DNA from: Sphaerochaeta halotolerans
GTDB taxonomy: Bacteria > Spirochaetota > Spirochaetia > Sphaerochaetales > Sphaerochaetaceae
DNA: 64,000 nucleotides
NCBI RefSeq assembly: GCF_003429665.1
Contig: NZ_QUWK01000004.1
Coordinates: 1-64,000, forward strand
Direction of reading: 5' to 3'
Below, piece by piece: positions 1 to 8,724 of this stretch; position 1 is the stretch's first letter, and each line of letters opens with the position of its first letter. The position numbers and the translations under genes are program-made. A model generated the notes under the pieces. It made no database searches and had not been told where the DNA came from. It saw only the letters and a program-made list of their open reading frames with translations.

Positions 1-64
1 ATAGTGAGTATTTTCGAACAGTACCAGAATAGGGAATTCCCACTACCATTTTATCCAATTTCTC

Positions 65-613
65 TTGACAAAACACATCATCAGCGACGGCGCGACCTGG
101 ATACGGAACCTCAAGGAGGAGTTCTTCCCCGACGCCCAGCAGATCCTGGATCTCTACCATGCCATAGAGAACATCCACAGCTTCGCCCGGTACCGTTTCA
201 ACAACGACGAGAGCCGTGCCGTCCCGTGGGCGCAGCAGATGTCGGCGCTGCTCAAGGATGGACAATACCGCAGGGTGATCGACGAAGTGGCCTCCTACAA
301 AGGCAAAACGATTCCGAATGTGGTGAACCTGTATACGTATCTGACCAACAACATCGGGAACATCGACTACAAGAAATATCGCGATGAGGGCCTGTATGTC
401 GGCAGCGGCGCGATCGAGAGCAGCAACAAGACGGTGCTCCAGCGTCGGCTGAAGCAGGCGGGTATGCGCTGGGACGCGGCCACCGCGCAGAACATGGTCA
501 CTCTCAGGGCGAAAGCCGCCTCCGGGAAATGGATCGAGGAGGTCGAGCATTATATCTCGGACTTCTTTGCGAACCTGGACTACAAGGATCTTAAGACGCT
601 CCCCAGGTTCTGA
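65..613 (+). pseudogene. transposase remnant, C-terminal half (ISKra4-like)
   Basis: This is the 3' part of an insertion-sequence transposase. What is seen: an open frame of about 180 residues with a DGATWI segment, then a LYHAIENIHSF-like stretch, and near residues 115-135 a GSGAIESSNK...LKQAGMRW block. Known: DGA.W, a tyrosine-histidine block and GSG.E...GMRW are arranged this way in ISKra4-type DDE transposases, which are much longer. The frame is closed by a stop at 5-7, so the N-terminal half is missing. The first codon (TTG at 65) is only where the frame becomes readable and is not a credible start. Base composition is clearly richer in GC than the genes that follow, as expected for imported DNA. 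No terminal inverted repeats were recognised. The family assignment is from motif memory only. Confidence 0.65.
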
Positions 614-702
614 GGTTGTTTACATATTTACCCATAAAACCTATCTATACCCTCAATGGCCTCGGAAATTACCACCCGTATGCAGATTCTGATTTTTATT
701 TT

Positions 703-859
703 ATTCCCCAACGGAGCGAGAGGAAAGGAATCAGCATGATGGTTCCTCTCCCGAGCGAGTGCCGGGAAAGCAAGGTGAGATACCCCGTCCCTTGGGGCGG
801 AAAAGGAGGCAACGCCTCCTGAGTCCAGGGCTTGCCCTGGGATATTGATACCTTTCATT
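703..859 (+). repeat. interspersed multi-hairpin repeat, copy A
   Basis: First of four near-identical copies of a 157-bp element (others at 4721, 21533 and 53715). It runs from ATTCCCCAACGGAGCGAG to TTGATACCTTTCATT. Inside are several consecutive self-complementary segments: GAGAGGAA pairing with TTCCTCTC, TCCCG with CGGGA, CCGTCCC with GGGGCGG, GGAGGC with GCCTCC and CCAGGGC with GCCCTGG. The reverse strand is open through the element and would encode a similar peptide in three copies, but this follows from sequence identity and is not evidence of a gene. It sits between the transposase remnant and the broken HD gene. Confidence 0.85.
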
Positions 860-881
860 GAAGAAGTGTTACATTAAGGCG

Positions 882-1285
882 ATAGAAGACTTGCTCGCGA
901 ACAGAAAGGTCGGATCCATGGCTAGCATTAGGCATCATCAGGCATCTCCCCTGAGCCATTCCTTGGTGATATCACAGGCTTCATGGTATCTAGCAGATGC
1001 CTTCGGCTTGGACAAGGAGTCATGTGCTAGGGGGCTCCCCTGCACGATTTCTTCCTGTATGATTGGAGAAGAGAGAACCATCCCCGCCATGCCATGAGGC
1101 ATGCAGGGATTGCACTTGAGAATACTCGAATGTATTTTGAGATAGAAATAAGATGGAAAAGGATATACTATATGATTCATATGTAGCCCCTTTCAAACAT
1201 CTTCTACCGCTATCAAAAGTCTTTGTTGGTCAGTATGGTTGGCTCATCAAAGGATCTGGTTTCCGTGTTAAAACTCCCTAAGTGA
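882..1285 (+). pseudogene. HD-domain phosphohydrolase, broken
   Basis: A decayed gene that can be read across two frames. From about 882 to 1030 the frame gives IEDLLANRKV, then an RHHQASPLSHSL segment and LGLDKESCARG. Near 1031-1040 the frame shifts. It continues as LHDFFLYDWRRE, then RHAGIALENTRMYF, then IHM, a TAG stop at 1184-1186, then PLSNIFYRYQKSLLVSMV, ending at a TGA at 1283. This order (HH...HS.VS, LLHDFFLYDW, RHP..ALENA, HMWPL, Y.ESL.VS..D) matches a known family of bacterial HD-domain phosphohydrolases; the TAG stands where that family has a tryptophan codon (TGG). The likely start position is ATA at 882, so the start codon also appears lost. There are at least two clear lesions and it is not functional. 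Confidence 0.78.
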
Positions 1286-1353
1286 GATTGCATCAAGATG
1301 GATTGCTGTATGAAACGTAGACATCCAAATATCCAATCAAAAAAGGACAGGGA

Positions 1354-2454
1354 ATGGGTAACATAATTGATTATGTCAAATTGGCAAAGGATAGCTTTGA
1401 TTCAAGGCCTTTCTGCGAAGTCGACAGTCTCGTATTGTCACAATTCGCGTATCTACGATTCAACGGATTTGTGCCTGGAATCTCTTCACTGTATGGTTCT
1501 ATCAGTGTACGGGAGCTCATGGAACAGGATAATTTGGAGTCGCTTTTCCTGGACGTTCGTGATAAGAGGAACAATCGAAAGCTGTTGTCGGCTCTTGCCG
1601 ATAGCCCAAGATTCCAAGATATAAGGATGACCTGGTACGTGGAACATACAGATCCAGTTCAGGAAAAGCAGTTTTCTGCAATTACGTTTCTGATTGGTGA
1701 GGGGATAGCATACGTTGCCTTCCGAGGAACTGATTCAACATTCGTGGGATGGAAAGAAGACTTCAATATGGCATTCCTTAATCCAGTTCCTTCCCAAGAG
1801 GAAGGTGTAAAATACCTGAACAGGTTCGTTGGAAGCCCATATCGGACTATGCTTGTTGGAGGGCACTCAAAAGGAGGCAATATCGCCGTGTATGCCTCAA
1901 TGTATTGTGAACAAAGCATTCAGGATAGGATACATGTTATATTCAGTCATGATGGCCCAGGATTCACTGACGATATTTTCCTCAGCGAAAACTATGCGAA
2001 AACGAAATATAAAATCAGAAAGACGTTGCCGCAGTCTTCTTTGATAGGGATGCTCCTACAACAACAGGAGGAATTCAAGGTAGTCAAAAGCAATCGATTT
2101 TGGATTATGCAACATGATCCCTTTTCCTGGCTGGTCAATGGTGTCGATTTTCAATATGCAGACAATCTGAAGGGAAATGCTTCCTATTTCAACAGGGTCT
2201 TGAATAAATGGGTATCATCGTTTGACAAGGAACAAAGGGAAGTCTTTGTGGATTCTCTTTATCATGTCATAAAATCCACAAATGCAAAAACCTTCAAAGA
2301 CCTGTTGCTCAATAAAAAAGGGAAAATATTTGCCGCAGTATATGCCATCAAGGACATCGATGAAGACACAAGACGATTTATATTGAAGACTCTCGGCTCT
2401 CTCTTTGTTTTATTGGTTCGTGAATTTGATAAACATGGATCATGGAAACCTTGA
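1354..2454 (+). CDS. DUF2974 (Mbeg1-like) lipase-fold protein
   Basis: A predicted cytoplasmic alpha/beta-hydrolase-like protein of 366 residues. Visible features are an AYVAFRGTD stretch near residue 125, typical of lipase class 3 folds, and a GGHSKGGN nucleophile elbow near residue 168 that contains the G-H-S-K-G form of GxSxG. Members of the DUF2974/Mbeg1-like family have this length and these two motifs; their substrates are not established. No signal peptide is seen. The start is ATG at 1354 with a purine-rich GGACAGGGA just upstream. It stands alone: decayed DNA lies upstream and the convergent RNase R gene downstream. The family call is fairly secure; a lipase activity is only an inference. 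Confidence 0.8.
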   Translation: MGNIIDYVKLAKDSFDSRPFCEVDSLVLSQFAYLRFNGFVPGISSLYGSISVRELMEQDNLESLFLDVRDKRNNRKLLSALADSPRFQDIRMTWYVEHTDPVQEKQFSAITFLIGEGIAYVAFRGTDSTFVGWKEDFNMAFLNPVPSQEEGVKYLNRFVGSPYRTMLVGGHSKGGNIAVYASMYCEQSIQDRIHVIFSHDGPGFTDDIFLSENYAKTKYKIRKTLPQSSLIGMLLQQQEEFKVVKSNRFWIMQHDPFSWLVNGVDFQYADNLKGNASYFNRVLNKWVSSFDKEQREVFVDSLYHVIKSTNAKTFKDLLLNKKGKIFAAVYAIKDIDEDTRRFILKTLGSLFVLLVREFDKHGSWKP

Positions 2455-2585
2455 TTGTGTTGTATGTAAGGCGTAATCCCATTTCGATTTCGGATACACC
2501 TTGACTTGCACTACTCTGAAAACCCTCGCGTAGAGCAATGCCATGGTTTCTGACATTCTCATACTCCTCTGTCCTTTCTGAGAGG

Positions 2586-4586
2586 TCATACAAGAGAGAA
2601 GTCGGCTCGTTTCTCCTCTTTGGATACACTTTTGATCTTGATGGTAACCGCGTCCCCCATGCGATAGACTTTTCCAGTCTTTCGCCCGGTGAGTGTGAAT
2701 TCCTCTTTATCAAAATCGTAGTGGTCTCCTTTGAGCTCAGAGATATGCACCAACCCCTCAATGACATAGTGAGACAACTCCACGAACATTCCAAAGCTCG
2801 CTATACCGGAGATGATCCCATCGTATGTCTCTCCTACCTTTGATGAGAGGAATTCCATCGATTTAATCTTGATGAATTCACGTTCAGCCTGGGTTGCCCT
2901 GATCTCCCGCTCTGAGCAGTGTGTACAGATTGATTCTAGCTTCGTAGACAAGGTTGCCGTTTCGGATTTTGCAATTCCCTTTTTATTGTTCTCCTTGCTT
3001 GCATAGTATTTCAACAGCCGATGCACCACCAAATCGGGATACCTTCTAATCGGAGAGGTGAAATGGGTGTAGGCGTCAAAAGCCAAGCCAAAATGGCCTT
3101 TGTTCTTTGTGCTGTAATATGCTTTTGTCATAGATCTGAGAGCAACTTTCTCGATAAAGTATTTTTCGTCAAGGTTTTCGACAATATCGAGTATTTTCCT
3201 GTAGTCATCTGATTCAACTTCCTTGTCAAGTTGGTATTTCAAGCCCAATCGCTCAAGAAGTGCAAGAAAGCTTTGTATTGACTGCTTATCGGGCTTTTCA
3301 TGGACCCTATAGACAAATGGCTTCTGGTTCTTATTGGTATCTTGCTTTGCAATATGGTTAGCAACAGTACGGTTGGCAACAAGCATGAACTCCTCAATCA
3401 ACCGGTTTGACTCAATTCTTTCTCGTGGCTTAATAGCATAGGGAACTCCCTGCTCGTCAAGAGAGATTGCCGCCTCAGAGATGTCAAAATCAATGGAACC
3501 CATTTCTTCCCTCGCTCTGCGAAGAACAAGAGAGAGCATTTGCATAAGATGAATAGTCTTAGCATGTGCATGCTTCTTCCCTTTGATTATTGCTTCCACC
3601 TCTTCATAGGTAAAACGCTCTGCACTCCTGATAATGGTCTCTTTGATCCGATACGTCTGCACAATGCCTCGGGAATCGATTTCCATGATCACCGAGAAAG
3701 CAAGGCGGTCAGTGTGTGGTTTGAGGCTGCAAAGATCATTGGAAAGCCGCTCAGGAAGCATGGGAATTACGTTATTTACAAAATAGACAGAAGTCCCTCG
3801 TTCATATGCTTCTTTATCTATGGCTGACCCCTCACTTACATAGTGGGAGACATCGGCAATATGTACTCCCAGTTCAAAACGACCGTTTTCCAATTGTGTG
3901 AGGGAGATAGCATCATCAAAATCCTTTGCAGATTCCGGGTCAATGGTAAAACAGGGTATCAATCGATAGTCCTCACGTTTTTTCAATTCAGTTTGTAGGT
4001 CAAATTCGGGAAGCTTGGAAAGTTCCTTGTTTACTTGTGTTGGAAATGGAATCGTCAAATTGTTGTTTCGGGCAACCATAAGGAGATCCATCTCCTTGTT
4101 TTCCGGCTTTCCAAGGATATCAATGATGGTTCCTGTAACAGTATGGTCATCTTCCTTCCACCCAGTCCTCTTTATCACCACAAACTCACCATTCTTTGGC
4201 ATTCTCCCTATCTTTGGGGAAGATAAGGAATCCTTCGGAATAATGATTGGATTGTTGTACCGTTCATCGCTCGGAATGACTAACCCGCCTTCCTTGCTTC
4301 TTTTAAAAACACCAATGATCTCTTTTTCCTGTAATTTGAGGATTTTGACAATTCTACCTTCAGGATTCTTCTTTGGTATCTTTTTCAGTATTTCAGCAGA
4401 AACATAGTCTCCATCCATAGCATTCAGCATATGTTCCAACGGAATAAAGATATCAGTTCCTTTCTTGACGAGTACGAAACCGAATCCCTTTGCATGAACG
4501 GAAAGGTATCCCTTAATCATTTTCCCTTGTGTTTTTTGTTTCTTGGTTGGATTCCCGCTGGTTTTTTTGTCTGTCTTTTTAGGCAC
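2586..4586 (-). CDS. rnr: ribonuclease R (RNB-family 3'-5' exoribonuclease)
   Basis: A processive 3'-5' exoribonuclease that degrades structured RNA in the cytoplasm. The 666 residues show a lysine-rich N-terminus, an OB-fold cold-shock-like region (GYLSVHAKGFGFV near residue 27), the RNB catalytic core with DPESAKDFDDAIS near 215 (the metal-binding aspartates), the RNB signature region with FTSPIRRYPDLVVHR near 530, and a C-terminal S1 domain (GIISGIASFGMFVEL). The protein is somewhat shorter than the roughly 700-800 residues of many RNase R proteins, with a short basic tail. The start is GTG, with AAGGAG 8 nt upstream. It converges with the upstream lipase-like gene and stands alone. RNase II is a less likely alternative given the cold-shock plus S1 layout. 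Confidence 0.93.
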   Translation of the reverse strand: MPKKTDKKTSGNPTKKQKTQGKMIKGYLSVHAKGFGFVLVKKGTDIFIPLEHMLNAMDGDYVSAEILKKIPKKNPEGRIVKILKLQEKEIIGVFKRSKEGGLVIPSDERYNNPIIIPKDSLSSPKIGRMPKNGEFVVIKRTGWKEDDHTVTGTIIDILGKPENKEMDLLMVARNNNLTIPFPTQVNKELSKLPEFDLQTELKKREDYRLIPCFTIDPESAKDFDDAISLTQLENGRFELGVHIADVSHYVSEGSAIDKEAYERGTSVYFVNNVIPMLPERLSNDLCSLKPHTDRLAFSVIMEIDSRGIVQTYRIKETIIRSAERFTYEEVEAIIKGKKHAHAKTIHLMQMLSLVLRRAREEMGSIDFDISEAAISLDEQGVPYAIKPRERIESNRLIEEFMLVANRTVANHIAKQDTNKNQKPFVYRVHEKPDKQSIQSFLALLERLGLKYQLDKEVESDDYRKILDIVENLDEKYFIEKVALRSMTKAYYSTKNKGHFGLAFDAYTHFTSPIRRYPDLVVHRLLKYYASKENNKKGIAKSETATLSTKLESICTHCSEREIRATQAEREFIKIKSMEFLSSKVGETYDGIISGIASFGMFVELSHYVIEGLVHISELKGDHYDFDKEEFTLTGRKTGKVYRMGDAVTIKIKSVSKEEKRADFSLV

Positions 4587-4720
4587 GGTATCTACTCCTT
4601 GGTTCTAATCAGAAGTGGAGAAAGCTCATTACTATTCTTGGCTGAATCATTCTCCTATCAATCGGTTTCCCCTCTGTGCATTGTAGCATGTAAAAACTGA
4701 TGTATCATACCATTCGTTTC

Positions 4721-4877
4721 ATTCCCCAACGGAGCGAGAGGAAAGGAATCAGCAGGAAGGTTCCTCTCCCGAGAGAGTGCCGGGAAAGCAAGGTGAGATA
4801 CCCCGTCCCTTGAGGCGGAAAATGAGGCAACGCCTCCTGAGTCCAGGGCTTGCCCTGGGGTATTGATACCTTTCATT
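4721..4877 (+). repeat. interspersed multi-hairpin repeat, copy B
   Basis: Second copy of the 157-bp element, in the same orientation as copy A and of the same length. It differs by scattered substitutions (for example GAGAGAGTGC for GAGCGAGTGC, TTGAGGCGG for TTGGGGCGG and AATGAGGC for AAGGAGGC); the last two weaken hairpins 3 and 4. It lies between the start of the divergent RNase R gene and the dioxygenase gene, about 165 bp upstream of the latter. Confidence 0.85.
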
Positions 4878-5043
4878 GCGCCAGCATTACAGCAAGGAGT
4901 CCCTCCACGTCCTCCTTCGTTTTTTTGTTCAGAGAATTCTTTCTTGGAGCTGTGTTTCTTCAGCAACAGGGGATGATCCCCTAGTAATTTGCTATCCTTT
5001 TACGAGCTCATGGTGTATACTTGCAGAAAACGGGAGGATGTGG

Positions 5044-5811
5044 ATGAAAGCTAAGATTGTCTATTTTTCTCACGGTGGGGGACCACTTCCCCTCTTGGGA
5101 GACCCTTCACATAGAGCGATGATACGCTTTATGAAACAGCTTGGCAACGTTTTGCCACGACCCAAGTCAATTGTAGTCGTTAGTGCGCATTGGGAGGAGG
5201 AAAAGCCAACACTTATCGCATCTCCAACTCCTTGGTTGCTATATGACTATTATGGTTTCCCTAAAGAAGCGTATGAGATAACCTATCCAGCTCTTGGCAA
5301 TCCAGATCTTGCCAAGAGCATTGCAACTCTACTAGGGGATGCTGTGCTGAGTGAAACACGTGGGTTCGACCATGGAATGTTTATTCCACTCAGTCTGATG
5401 TATCCAGAAGCCTCCATTCCAACCATACAACTCTCACTTCTTTCTTCCCTCTCAGCTGCAGATCACTGGAATCTTGGAGAGAAGCTCAGACCTTTGCTTG
5501 ATGAAGACATTCTTTTTATAGGCTCTGGATTTTCGTTTCATAACATTCGGCAATTTTGGAAAGGAGATGACGAACAGAACAATGCATTTCAGAACTTTCT
5601 TATTGATACATGCAGTACCGATAAGCCTATTGAGAGTAGAAAACAGGCATTGATACACTGGGAGAATGCCCCCTATGCCAGGTATTGCCACCCACGTGAG
5701 GAGCATCTGCTTCCTCTTCTTGTTTGCCAGTCACTTGCGCAAGGGACTGCTGAGTTGATTTTTGATGACAAGATCCTCGAACGCAGGGCGGTTGCGTTCC
5801 TCTGGAGTTGA
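5044..5811 (+). CDS. LigB/DODA-type extradiol ring-cleavage dioxygenase
   Basis: A class III extradiol dioxygenase homologue of about 255 residues, a family of non-haem iron enzymes that open catechol rings. Visible motifs: FSHGGGPLPLLG at the N-terminus with a metal-binding histidine, VVVSAHWEE near residue 55, GFDHGMFIPL near residue 110 and GSGFSFHNIRQFW near residue 165, the order found in the 4,5-DOPA dioxygenase group. The frame stays open upstream to 4876, but ATG at 5044 fits best because GGGAGG at 5032-5037 lies 6 nt before it. An ATG at 5038 would touch the Shine-Dalgarno. Repeat copy B and a GGGGAT/ATCCCC hairpin near 4960 lie upstream. The true substrate is unknown. Confidence 0.88.
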   Translation: MKAKIVYFSHGGGPLPLLGDPSHRAMIRFMKQLGNVLPRPKSIVVVSAHWEEEKPTLIASPTPWLLYDYYGFPKEAYEITYPALGNPDLAKSIATLLGDAVLSETRGFDHGMFIPLSLMYPEASIPTIQLSLLSSLSAADHWNLGEKLRPLLDEDILFIGSGFSFHNIRQFWKGDDEQNNAFQNFLIDTCSTDKPIESRKQALIHWENAPYARYCHPREEHLLPLLVCQSLAQGTAELIFDDKILERRAVAFLWS

Positions 5812-5895
5812 TTATACTCGGTATTATGAGGATTCTATCTCTTTCTTTTTTGTCTGTTTGCCGGTACTATGCAAGCAAGATGAGGAGCAAAACCA

Positions 5896-6216
5896 ATGAA
5901 TGAAATTATCGTAACTGACGACAACTTCAAAGAGGAAATACTCCAGGCGGATAAGCTGGTGTTGGTGGATTTCTGGGCCCCTTGGTGTGGTCCATGCAAA
6001 ATGATTGGACCTGCGGTATCACAGCTGGCGCAGAAGTATGCTGATACACTGAAAGTAGCGAAAGTGAACGTGGACGAAGCAGAAAGCCTTGCAAACATGT
6101 TCAATGTAAATTCGATTCCTACCTTGATGCTTTTCAAGGATGGAGAGGTAGTTGACCAGAGAATGGGTGCAGCCTCCCTGTCCGTCATTGAAGGATTCGT
6201 AAAACAACATCTGTAG
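5896..6216 (+). CDS. trxA: thioredoxin
   Basis: A small cytoplasmic disulfide reductant of 106 residues, normal for the family. The active site WAPWCGPCK is at about residues 29-37, the cis-proline loop (SIPTLMLFKDG) near residue 75, and the conserved DEAESLA segment lies between them. The start is ATG at 5896 with GAGGAGC 8 nt upstream. It follows the dioxygenase gene by about 85 bp. No thioredoxin reductase is in the window. The identification is firm. Confidence 0.96.
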   Translation: MNEIIVTDDNFKEEILQADKLVLVDFWAPWCGPCKMIGPAVSQLAQKYADTLKVAKVNVDEAESLANMFNVNSIPTLMLFKDGEVVDQRMGAASLSVIEGFVKQHL

Positions 6217-6220
6217 GAGA

Positions 6221-6238
6221 TGGGGAGGCTACTCCCCA
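6221..6238 (+). terminator. hairpin between trxA and the convergent lipoprotein gene
   Basis: TGGGGAG and CTCCCCA form a 7-bp stem around a 4-nt loop exactly between the two convergent stop codons. There is no U-run on either side, so it is at best a weak or factor-assisted terminator. Confidence 0.45.
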
Positions 6239-6239
6239 A

Positions 6240-7190
6240 TCAATCCTCGTAGTGTTCCTCTGAGTTCTTTGTTCCGAATGATGCGTTACGTGTAGCGCAG
6301 ATATACCAATCGTCCAAGCTGTTGGTATCTCTCAGTTGTTCCCTGCATATGCTTCTCGTGGCAGTGCTGTCAGTACTGTTGATGGATGCATTGGCCTCCT
6401 TGCTGTTCCAATGCCCTGCCTCTGCAATGAGCTGAGCTTGTCCAAGGAGCGCTTTTGAACCGAACCCGTCATAGGTTTGCGTGGTATGGTTCCCCCAGAT
6501 AACAGCGTCAAGCAGTGGTGCATCCCATTGAGGGCTTATGGCAAGCGTCAAGCATCCATTGTTTGCGCTCAATCCAGCTAGGTTTTCTGAGCAATAGGTC
6601 CCTGATGCTATTTCCCCCTTGGAAAAAGCAATCACAAGGTAGTCGCCTCGTTCCACCCACAGCTCAGGAAAGATGATTCGGTCGGTGTACTCCTGTTCTG
6701 TCCCTGCGTAGATGGTGATTCCCCCAAGATTGCCTCTGTTCGTTACATATAATTCCACACGGTCAGGGTTGCTTTCGCTTCCCTTGGTGGATATCTCGTT
6801 GATCAAGAGGGAAGGGGGATTGGTGTTCTTTGCCCAAAGCAAGAGGGAGAAACTGATACTATTCCCTCGTAGATCCTCAGCCCTTCCCTGTAAGGGTAGT
6901 CCCTCACTCAGGCTCATCGCATCCTTGAATGCAATAACCAGGGAAGCCTTTGTAACCTGCTTGCTTGCAACTTGATTTCCCTTTGCTTGGAGTTGGATTG
7001 TATCTTGATTGATGGGTTCATCAAAGACAAGCAGTGCAGATTGACGGTCGAGAGAACTGATTTTCAGTAAAGTGGGCGGTGTGCTGTCTACTGAACTAAG
7101 CAAATTGACAGGGGTAGGCCCTTGATGGTCGCAGCCACAACCAATACAGAGCTGAATGGTCAGGAGTATGGCAAGTACAATGTATCTCAT
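6240..7190 (-). CDS. lamin-tail-domain putative lipoprotein
   Basis: A predicted exported protein of about 316 residues. It begins with a hydrophobic signal segment (MRYIVLAILLTIQL) followed by C-I-G-C-G-C, a loose spirochaete-type lipobox. Next comes an Ig-like region containing SALLVFDEPI. The middle has SLLINEISTKG, then DRVELYVTNRG and ERGDYLVIAFSKGE, the pattern of the lamin-tail domain found in many secreted bacterial proteins. The start is ATG at 7190 with GGAGG two bases before it; an upstream in-frame extension would run into argH and lacks a signal peptide. The C-terminus repeats short motifs around SINSTDSTATRSICR. Its function is unknown; surface anchoring is an inference. Confidence 0.72.
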   Translation of the reverse strand: MRYIVLAILLTIQLCIGCGCDHQGPTPVNLLSSVDSTPPTLLKISSLDRQSALLVFDEPINQDTIQLQAKGNQVASKQVTKASLVIAFKDAMSLSEGLPLQGRAEDLRGNSISFSLLLWAKNTNPPSLLINEISTKGSESNPDRVELYVTNRGNLGGITIYAGTEQEYTDRIIFPELWVERGDYLVIAFSKGEIASGTYCSENLAGLSANNGCLTLAISPQWDAPLLDAVIWGNHTTQTYDGFGSKALLGQAQLIAEAGHWNSKEANASINSTDSTATRSICREQLRDTNSLDDWYICATRNASFGTKNSEEHYED

Positions 7191-7282
7191 ATCCTCCAAG
7201 TCATGAATGATGCGTCTTTGCTTCAATTGACAGGCATCGGGATAGCCAATAGACTTTCCACATTCATGGAGGCTGAACACAT

Positions 7283-8656
7283 ATGTCCAAGCTTTGGCAG
7301 AAAGATTATTCACTCGATTCCTTGATGGAGGAATTTACCGTAAGCAACGATTACATTCTGGACCAGCAACTGGTTATCGCCGATTGTCTAGGTTCCATCG
7401 CCCATGCACGAGGATTACACCAAATAGGAATCCTGGATGCAGAGGAACTTGCTTCCCTGGAAGCGGGTTTGAAAAGAATCATTGTCCTTAAACAAGAAGA
7501 TTCATTTGCCATTACCAAGGAGCATGAAGATTGCCATACGGCTATTGAGGGTTTCTTGACCGATGAATATGGGGAAGTAGGGAAGAAGATTCATACTGGT
7601 CGGAGCAGAAATGACCAGGTGCAGACAGCCTTGCGGATTTGGATGCGAGAATTCACCATCAAGCTTTGCAAGGCTACCGGAGACCTCTGTGAGACACTGC
7701 TCTCCTTTGCCGAGAAGCATGCAGAAGTTCCCATGCCGGGGCGTACCCATATGCAGATTGCCATGCCTTCATCCATTGGCCTTTGGGCAGCAAGCTATGC
7801 AGAGGAGCTCTATGATGAGGCACAGCATCTGATGCATCTCTCTTGGTTGTTCGACCAGAGTCCCCTTGGCTCTGCTGCCAGTTACGGCGTACCGTTGCCT
7901 CTGGACAGACAATTCACCGGGGAGCAGATGGGATTCACCCGTGTTCAGAACAATGTTTTGTATGCGAACAACAGTAGAGGGAAGTTTGAGGCAATGCTCC
8001 TTGATGGTTGTGATTACATTGCGCTTACCCTGAGCAAGCTTGCCCAGGATTTGATCCTGTTCACCCTTCCTGAGTTTGGCTATTTCTCACTTCCCAAAGA
8101 ACTGTGCACGGGTTCATCCATCATGCCACAGAAGAAGAATCCTGATGGACTTGAACTTGCAAGAAGTCGCTCCTCAGTGGTATCGAGCTGTGCAGCACGG
8201 GTCAAATCCATTATTAGGAGCCTTCCTTCTGGATACAACCGGGACTTCCAAGATACCAAGGAACCGCTGTTGACTGGAACAAAAGGCACGTGGCAGTTGG
8301 TACAGATCTTCCAAAGGATGATTGAAGGATTGCAAGTGAACGAAGAAGCCTTGATTGCAGGATGCACACCAGAGCTCTATGCTACTGATGTGGTTTTGCA
8401 GGGAGTGCTTGATGGCAAGAATTTCCGTGATACCTACAAGGATGTTGGGTTGCATCTGGAGCAAGTCCGTAAAGCTGACCCAGTGCAGACCATTAAGAAC
8501 AGGAGCAGTATTGGAACCACAGGCAACCTGGGTTTGGATGAAGACCAGTTCTTCGTCTCTCTGATGAAAACTGGTTGTGATGAGGTACTTGCCAGTTATG
8601 CCGAAGTGTACCAGAAACTCAGTGGTCTGGAAGGTGTAGAGACAGTCCTGTACTAG
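7283..8656 (+). CDS. argH: argininosuccinate lyase
   Basis: Splits argininosuccinate into arginine and fumarate, the last step of arginine synthesis; the enzyme is a cytoplasmic tetramer. The 457 residues match the family length. Visible motifs are HTGRSRNDQV near residue 105, GRTHMQIAMPSS near 155 and the fumarase/aspartase signature GSSIMPQKKNPD near 275, which includes the catalytic serine loop. The start is ATG at 7283, with GGAGG about 10 nt upstream. It is divergent from the lipoprotein gene and followed by a strong bidirectional terminator, so it is likely monocistronic. No argG or other arg gene is in the window. Confidence 0.95.
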   Translation: MSKLWQKDYSLDSLMEEFTVSNDYILDQQLVIADCLGSIAHARGLHQIGILDAEELASLEAGLKRIIVLKQEDSFAITKEHEDCHTAIEGFLTDEYGEVGKKIHTGRSRNDQVQTALRIWMREFTIKLCKATGDLCETLLSFAEKHAEVPMPGRTHMQIAMPSSIGLWAASYAEELYDEAQHLMHLSWLFDQSPLGSAASYGVPLPLDRQFTGEQMGFTRVQNNVLYANNSRGKFEAMLLDGCDYIALTLSKLAQDLILFTLPEFGYFSLPKELCTGSSIMPQKKNPDGLELARSRSSVVSSCAARVKSIIRSLPSGYNRDFQDTKEPLLTGTKGTWQLVQIFQRMIEGLQVNEEALIAGCTPELYATDVVLQGVLDGKNFRDTYKDVGLHLEQVRKADPVQTIKNRSSIGTTGNLGLDEDQFFVSLMKTGCDEVLASYAEVYQKLSGLEGVETVLY

Positions 8657-8676
8657 AATGCCAAATGAGAATAGAC

Positions 8677-8709
8677 AAGAAGAAAGGACCTAGCAGGTCC
8701 TTTCTTCTT
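8677..8709 (+). terminator. bidirectional intrinsic terminator
   Basis: A perfect 14-bp inverted repeat, AAGAAGAAAGGACC and GGTCCTTTCTTCTT, around a TAGCA loop lies between the convergent argH and Na/phosphate transporter genes. The arms are T-rich on the 3' side in both directions, so it can serve both. Confidence 0.85.
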
Positions 8710-8724
8710 GGTAGTGAGAGGTAT

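Noticed and set aside
1-64. Intact transposase starting upstream
   Set aside because: An in-frame stop at 5-7 closes the frame and the conserved N-terminal half is missing, so this is a remnant.
628-858. Minus-strand ORFs through the repeat copies (also 4658-4966 and 21512-21751) encoding similar peptides starting MKGIN
   Set aside because: The similarity follows from the repeat's own sequence identity; frames diverge immediately outside the repeat, there is no ribosome site, and the truncated copy D breaks the pattern.
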